From JALOAD01 sp023228995 [NCBI: Candidatus Muiribacterium halophilum] (GTDB lineage: Bacteria > Muiribacteriota > Muiribacteriia > Muiribacteriales): a DNA stretch of 64,000 bases. The position numbers were made by a program, and so were the translations under genes. A model generated the notes under the pieces. That model had not been told where the DNA came from. It saw nothing but the letters and a program-made list of their open reading frames with translations, and did not search any database. The stretch lies in NCBI GenBank assembly GCA_023228995.1, contig JALOAD010000005.1:62001-126000 (forward strand), read 5' to 3'. This document shows positions 60,771-64,000 of this stretch, piece after piece; within the stretch, counting starts at the first letter, position 1, and every line of letters begins with the position of its first letter.

Positions 60771-61759
60771 ATTTGCAAATCACCTTCGTCACATATTGAT
60801 ATCCATAGCCTTTCACCTGCAAGTGTAACTATTTTTCCGAAATTGTCAAAATAATTTATTTTCCCATTATCTTCCTCTATCCATAAACCATTTATAAAAG
60901 AGTTTCCATTATATATAACTGCTTTTCCAAATTGTTCAAAACCATTTTCTAGCCTTATTATAACATTATCTGACCAAGTCTGAGTATTTTTGCTTAATAT
61001 ATTATATTTACCATTATGCCATACAAATTTTATATCTTTGGCAATAAATGATTTTCCATTTTCCCATAAAGCAGGTCTTTCTACTTTAAAAAACGTAGAT
61101 TTTACAAATTCATCAACCATACTATTTTTATATTTATTATACTCAATAAATTCTTCTGTTATATTAAAATCATTTTGTTTATCACCTTTTGAAAGTATAA
61201 GTATATTATTTGAATTAGCATTATGTAATACAGAAATAAAATCATCATTTATAGTTATATTTTGAGTGATTTTCATATTTATATAATCAGATTTTTCTTC
61301 AATTATTTGTTGTTCTATAATCTGTTCTAACTTAGGTTCTTCTTCAATTTCTTTTTCTATATTTTTTGGTTTTTCTTCGGCAAAACTTATAAGATTACCA
61401 TTGTTTGAAAATAAAATATTTTCTTCTTTTTTTTCAATTGCATACATTATTTTATTGAAATTTTTATCAAATTTTCTATATGAAATTCCAAGAAGAAGTT
61501 TATCTGACCATTTAGAAGAATATTTTTGTTGTATTTCATTAAGAAATTCATCTTTTGTATTTGATATATTATTTTTTACTTTAAAAACATCATCTGAATC
61601 ATTAACATCAGAAATAATTATTGGAAGGTCTTTTAATTTTTCAGTGTATTTTTCAGCTATTGTCATATATTCAGCATTTTTTATAGTATAACCTGAAAAT
61701 AAAAATCCAAAAGTCAATATAATCAATGTTAAAAAAACTTTTTTTTCATTTTGTGTCAT
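60767..61759 (-). CDS. Hypothetical membrane-anchored protein
   Basis: 330 residues. One N-terminal hydrophobic segment (about 8-26) is followed by a charged region with a coiled, glutamate-rich linker (about 130-165, 'EKPKNIEKEIEEEPKLEQIIEQ') and a beta-rich C-terminus (about 200-330: 'SFIAKDIKFVWHNGKYNILSKN', 'FEQFGKAVIYNGNSFINGLWIEEDNGKI'). I do not know the family. It is coupled on both sides: its start overlaps the DUF502 stop (ATGA) with GGAGGA upstream, and its stop overlaps era. It probably lies in the periplasm or at the membrane. Confidence 0.78.
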   Translation of the reverse strand: MTQNEKKVFLTLIILTFGFLFSGYTIKNAEYMTIAEKYTEKLKDLPIIISDVNDSDDVFKVKNNISNTKDEFLNEIQQKYSSKWSDKLLLGISYRKFDKNFNKIMYAIEKKEENILFSNNGNLISFAEEKPKNIEKEIEEEPKLEQIIEQQIIEEKSDYINMKITQNITINDDFISVLHNANSNNILILSKGDKQNDFNITEEFIEYNKYKNSMVDEFVKSTFFKVERPALWENGKSFIAKDIKFVWHNGKYNILSKNTQTWSDNVIIRLENGFEQFGKAVIYNGNSFINGLWIEEDNGKINYFDNFGKIVTLAGERLWISICDEGDLQI

Positions 61760-62460
61760 TCAAAATCCTCCGAATCACTTTTTACAAGAAAATCTTTTTC
61801 TTCATCTTCTGGTGAAAGTACTCCACCTGAAACAATTATTTTCATTGCTTCTTCCATAGTGATATTAATTTCTATTATTTCACTTTTCGGCAAAAAGACG
61901 AGAAATCCTGAAGTTGGATTCGGGGTTGTTGGTACAAATATTGAAGTTAATTTTTGATTAAGTGTTTCATTAACTATATTAGGAGCATCTGTTGATACAA
62001 AACCTATTACCCAGCATTCTTTTCTTGGATATTCAAGCAATACAACTTTATTGAATACTTCTTTTTTATTTTTACTCATAAAATCTAAAAGTTGTCTAAC
62101 CGCTGTCATAATGTTTTTAGCAAGAGGAATTTTAAGAAGTAATTTTTCAACAAAGAAAAATAATTTTTCACCAATGAAATTTCTTGCAACAACACCAGAA
62201 AAGATAATCATACCGATTGTAAATATAAAACCCAGACCTGGAATCTTATATCTTAAAGTTTTATTTATATATGCAGCAATAAATCCTGAATCAGCCCATG
62301 TAAATATTGTAACTAAAACATATATTGTCAATGCAGATGGTAAAAGAACAATAAGACCTGTAAAAAAATAAGTTTTAGTATATGACCATAGTTTTGATAT
62401 AAAACCGATGAAAAGAATTTTCAATCCTGTAAAAAAAACTTTAGTCCTCTTCTTCAGCAT
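61756..62460 (-). CDS. DUF502 family membrane protein
   Basis: About 234 residues from the ATG at 62460, which has GAGG 6 nt upstream; earlier in-frame starts lack one. Two membrane helices (about 18-42 and 66-88) frame IVLLPSALTIYVLVTIFTWAD, the DUF502 hallmark. 'IPLAKNIMTAVRQLLDF' and 'CWVIGFVSTD' follow, and the tail has 'FVPTTPNPTSGFLVFLPKSEI', also diagnostic. The function is unknown; related plant and bacterial proteins are membrane-embedded. Its 5' end lies inside the last codons of the CorC gene. Confidence 0.88.
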   Translation of the reverse strand: MLKKRTKVFFTGLKILFIGFISKLWSYTKTYFFTGLIVLLPSALTIYVLVTIFTWADSGFIAAYINKTLRYKIPGLGFIFTIGMIIFSGVVARNFIGEKLFFFVEKLLLKIPLAKNIMTAVRQLLDFMSKNKKEVFNKVVLLEYPRKECWVIGFVSTDAPNIVNETLNQKLTSIFVPTTPNPTSGFLVFLPKSEIIEINITMEEAMKIIVSGGVLSPEDEEKDFLVKSDSEDFE

Positions 62461-63724
62461 TATTATCCTCATCTGAATCAATAATATTCATAAGAACAGT
62501 TCCTATGCTATTATTGTTTTTTGAAATTATTGTAAATACACTGCCATTCCAAACTATTTCCTGTTTTTCTCTTGGTATTTCTCCAGTTATATTTTCTAAA
62601 AATCCACCTAGAGTTTCATAATCCTCATCAACAGGAATGTTGAGATTATATTTATCATTTAATTCTTCAACCGAATATACTGCATCTATTAAAATTGAAC
62701 CATCTTTATTTCTTTTTTCAAAAACAACATCAAAATCATATTCATCATGTATTTCACCAACTATTTCTTCAATTATATCTTCCAAAGTAACAATACCTGA
62801 AACCTGTCCATACTCATCAATAACAACTCTAATCTGTTCTTTGCTTTTTTTCATTTCATCAAAAAGCTCATCTATCTTTTTTGTTTCTGGAACAAATTTT
62901 ATTTCTCTAACATATTGTTTTAAAGTATTTCTAGGAGTTTCTCTTTCATCATGAACTATATCAAGTGCAAATACAAAACCTTTAATATCATCTATATTAT
63001 CAGCATAAACAGGAATTCTTGAATAACCATGTCTTTCAACAGTACTAATTAAATATTCATAATCAGTGTCTACCGGTACAGCAACAATGTTGATTCTTGG
63101 TGTCATTATTTCTTTTACTGATGTAGCTGCAAGATCAAATATACCTTCCATCATTTTTTTTTGTCCTGGTTCTAAAGCACCTGATTTATCACTTACTGAT
63201 ATAAGATGTTCAATTTCATCTTTAGATTCTAAAAGACCTTCTTTTTGAAATTGAGGCATTATAAACTGTATAAAAAAATTCATCATTTTTGCTGGAATTA
63301 TAAATATATAATATGCTATATTCGCTGGTAATGAGCATTTGTAAACTAAAGTATCTGCTTTTTGCCTAAAAATTTCTTTAGGAAGTATTTCACCAAAAAG
63401 TAATATTATAGGAGTTATTACAAGACCTGACAAAATTATAGAACCATATTTATTACCGAATTCATTTATAAAGATTGGTAAAAATACATTTGTTGCAATA
63501 ATAGAAATACCAATGTTTACAATGTTATTACCTATCAAAATAATAGTTAAAAATTGTTCTATATTAGAAACAACACTATTTACAAACTCAGCGTTCTTTT
63601 CACCATTATCGTTTTTTTTCTTTAATGAAATTCTATTAAGTGAAACCATACCAGTTTCCAGTCCGGAAAAAAAACCACTCAAAACAAGCATTAATAATGT
63701 AATTACAATCCAAAAACTAATCAT
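62441..63724 (-). CDS. CorC/HlyC (CNNM-type) membrane protein with CBS domains
   Basis: 427 residues. DUF21/CNNM transmembrane domain (about 1-180; 'GFFSGLETGMVSLNRISLKKK', 'IILIGNNIVNIGISIIATNV', 'GEILPKEIFRQKAD'), a CBS pair (about 195-320; 'VKEIMTPRINIVAVPVDTDYEYLISTVERHGYSRIPVY', 'VIDEYGQVSGIVTLEDIIEEIVGEI'), and the C-terminal CorC_HlyC domain (about 335-415). It probably takes part in Mg2+ or other divalent-ion balance; the hemolysin name is historical. Its ATG overlaps the preceding paralogue's stop by one base (TAATG). Confidence 0.93.
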   Translation of the reverse strand: MISFWIVITLLMLVLSGFFSGLETGMVSLNRISLKKKNDNGEKNAEFVNSVVSNIEQFLTIILIGNNIVNIGISIIATNVFLPIFINEFGNKYGSIILSGLVITPIILLFGEILPKEIFRQKADTLVYKCSLPANIAYYIFIIPAKMMNFFIQFIMPQFQKEGLLESKDEIEHLISVSDKSGALEPGQKKMMEGIFDLAATSVKEIMTPRINIVAVPVDTDYEYLISTVERHGYSRIPVYADNIDDIKGFVFALDIVHDERETPRNTLKQYVREIKFVPETKKIDELFDEMKKSKEQIRVVIDEYGQVSGIVTLEDIIEEIVGEIHDEYDFDVVFEKRNKDGSILIDAVYSVEELNDKYNLNIPVDEDYETLGGFLENITGEIPREKQEIVWNGSVFTIISKNNNSIGTVLMNIIDSDEDNNAEEED

Positions 63725-64000
63725 TATAAACGAATTTCCTTTTTCAATATTTTAACTTTTTCTATTCTATTTCCTTCCATTTTTAAAACAAAAACATCGA
63801 ATTCTTCATTTTTTATAATATCATTTTCTTCTGGAATTCTACCAAGTCTATTCATAATAAAACCACCTATACTATTAAAACCAATATTTTCAGGTATTTT
63901 AAGATCTAAAAGTTCGTTAATATCATCTATATGCATTTTAGCATTTACAATTATAGTATTATTATCAAAAAATTCATATTCTTTATCAATTTCATCATAT
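63724..64000 (-). CDS. CorC/HlyC paralogue, C-terminal part (runs off the window)
   Basis: The frame is open to the window edge and, from 64000, reads the end of a CBS/CorC protein: 'YDEIDKEYEFFDNN' parallels 'EIHDEYDFDVVFEK' of the downstream gene, then 'MHIDDINELLDLKIPENIGFN' and 'GGFIMNRLGRIPEENDII' parallel its CorC_HlyC domain. The ATG at 63936 is internal and not the start. Tandem copies of this family are common. Confidence 0.88.
   Translation of the reverse strand, partial: YDEIDKEYEFFDNNTIIVNAKMHIDDINELLDLKIPENIGFNSIGGFIMNRLGRIPEENDIIKNEEFDVFVLKMEGNRIEKVKILKKEIRL

Overview
The window is AT-rich bacterial chromosome, mostly coding, with long minus-strand operons. The gene set points to an anaerobic, double-membraned, motile fermenter: class III ribonucleotide reductase (nrdD/nrdG) with NrdR, the NADH sensor Rex, a clostripain-type protease, an oligopeptide transporter, a TolC-like outer-membrane channel and a chemoreceptor. 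No rRNA or marker gene fixes the phylum. Low GC plus an outer membrane would fit Fusobacteria-like or uncultured candidate-phylum lineages (for example the Muirbacteria/Riflebacteria neighbourhood); this placement is a guess.

Layout. 0.3-2.9 kb: gpmA, then a TetR-TolC pair with a clear palindromic operator. 3.2-4.9 kb: an EcoRV-like restriction-modification pair; the methylase is intact, while the nuclease is split by a -1 shift in an A8 tract. 5.9-10.5 kb: MoxR, DUF58, BatD-like, BatA and BatB operon. 11-13.6 kb: a large GLUG/InlB-repeat lipoprotein. 13.6-15.06 kb: non-coding, with repeat hairpins and element remnants. 15.1-16.9 kb: an unknown protein and a glycosyltransferase on the plus strand. 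17-20 kb: a GH57 glycosidase coupled to rex. 20.3-24.5 kb: AP endonuclease, secreted protein and a 904-residue ATPase-TPR-winged-helix regulator, divergent from a HEAT/acidic-repeat protein (24.7-27.2 kb). 27.3-31.4 kb: MTA phosphorylase, a secretin-N-like protein, a pseudopilin-like/TPR/beta-propeller protein, and L25. 31.5-39.2 kb: nrdR-nrdD-nrdG followed at 6 bp by two tandem 7TM histidine kinases. 39.4-44.6 kb: thioredoxin, LysM-M23 peptidase, DMT transporter, L31, Rrf2 regulator and an rRNA methyltransferase. 44.7-49.7 kb: chemoreceptor, tRNA-Leu(GAG), methyltransferase, small membrane protein, P5C dehydrogenase. 50.1-57.2 kb: oligopeptide ABC transporter with two binding proteins. 57.4-58.8 kb: clostripain-like protease. 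59.2-64.0 kb: a translationally coupled operon of two CorC/HlyC proteins, a DUF502 protein, an unknown protein, Era and RecO.

How the genes fit together. Secreted protease, peptide uptake and P5C dehydrogenase suggest growth on peptides and amino acids. Rex coupled to a GH57 enzyme hints at redox control of storage glucan use. The nrd operon is most interesting: NrdD carries a fused C-terminal glutaredoxin-like domain, and the operon appears to run into two membrane kinases, one of which lacks recognisable ATP-binding boxes.

Spacers carry dispersed palindromic repeats: an ATCCCGG-loop-CCGGGAT hairpin present five times in one orientation, a 47-nt palindrome-rich unit duplicated downstream of two minus-strand genes, and a 55-nt unit present twice.
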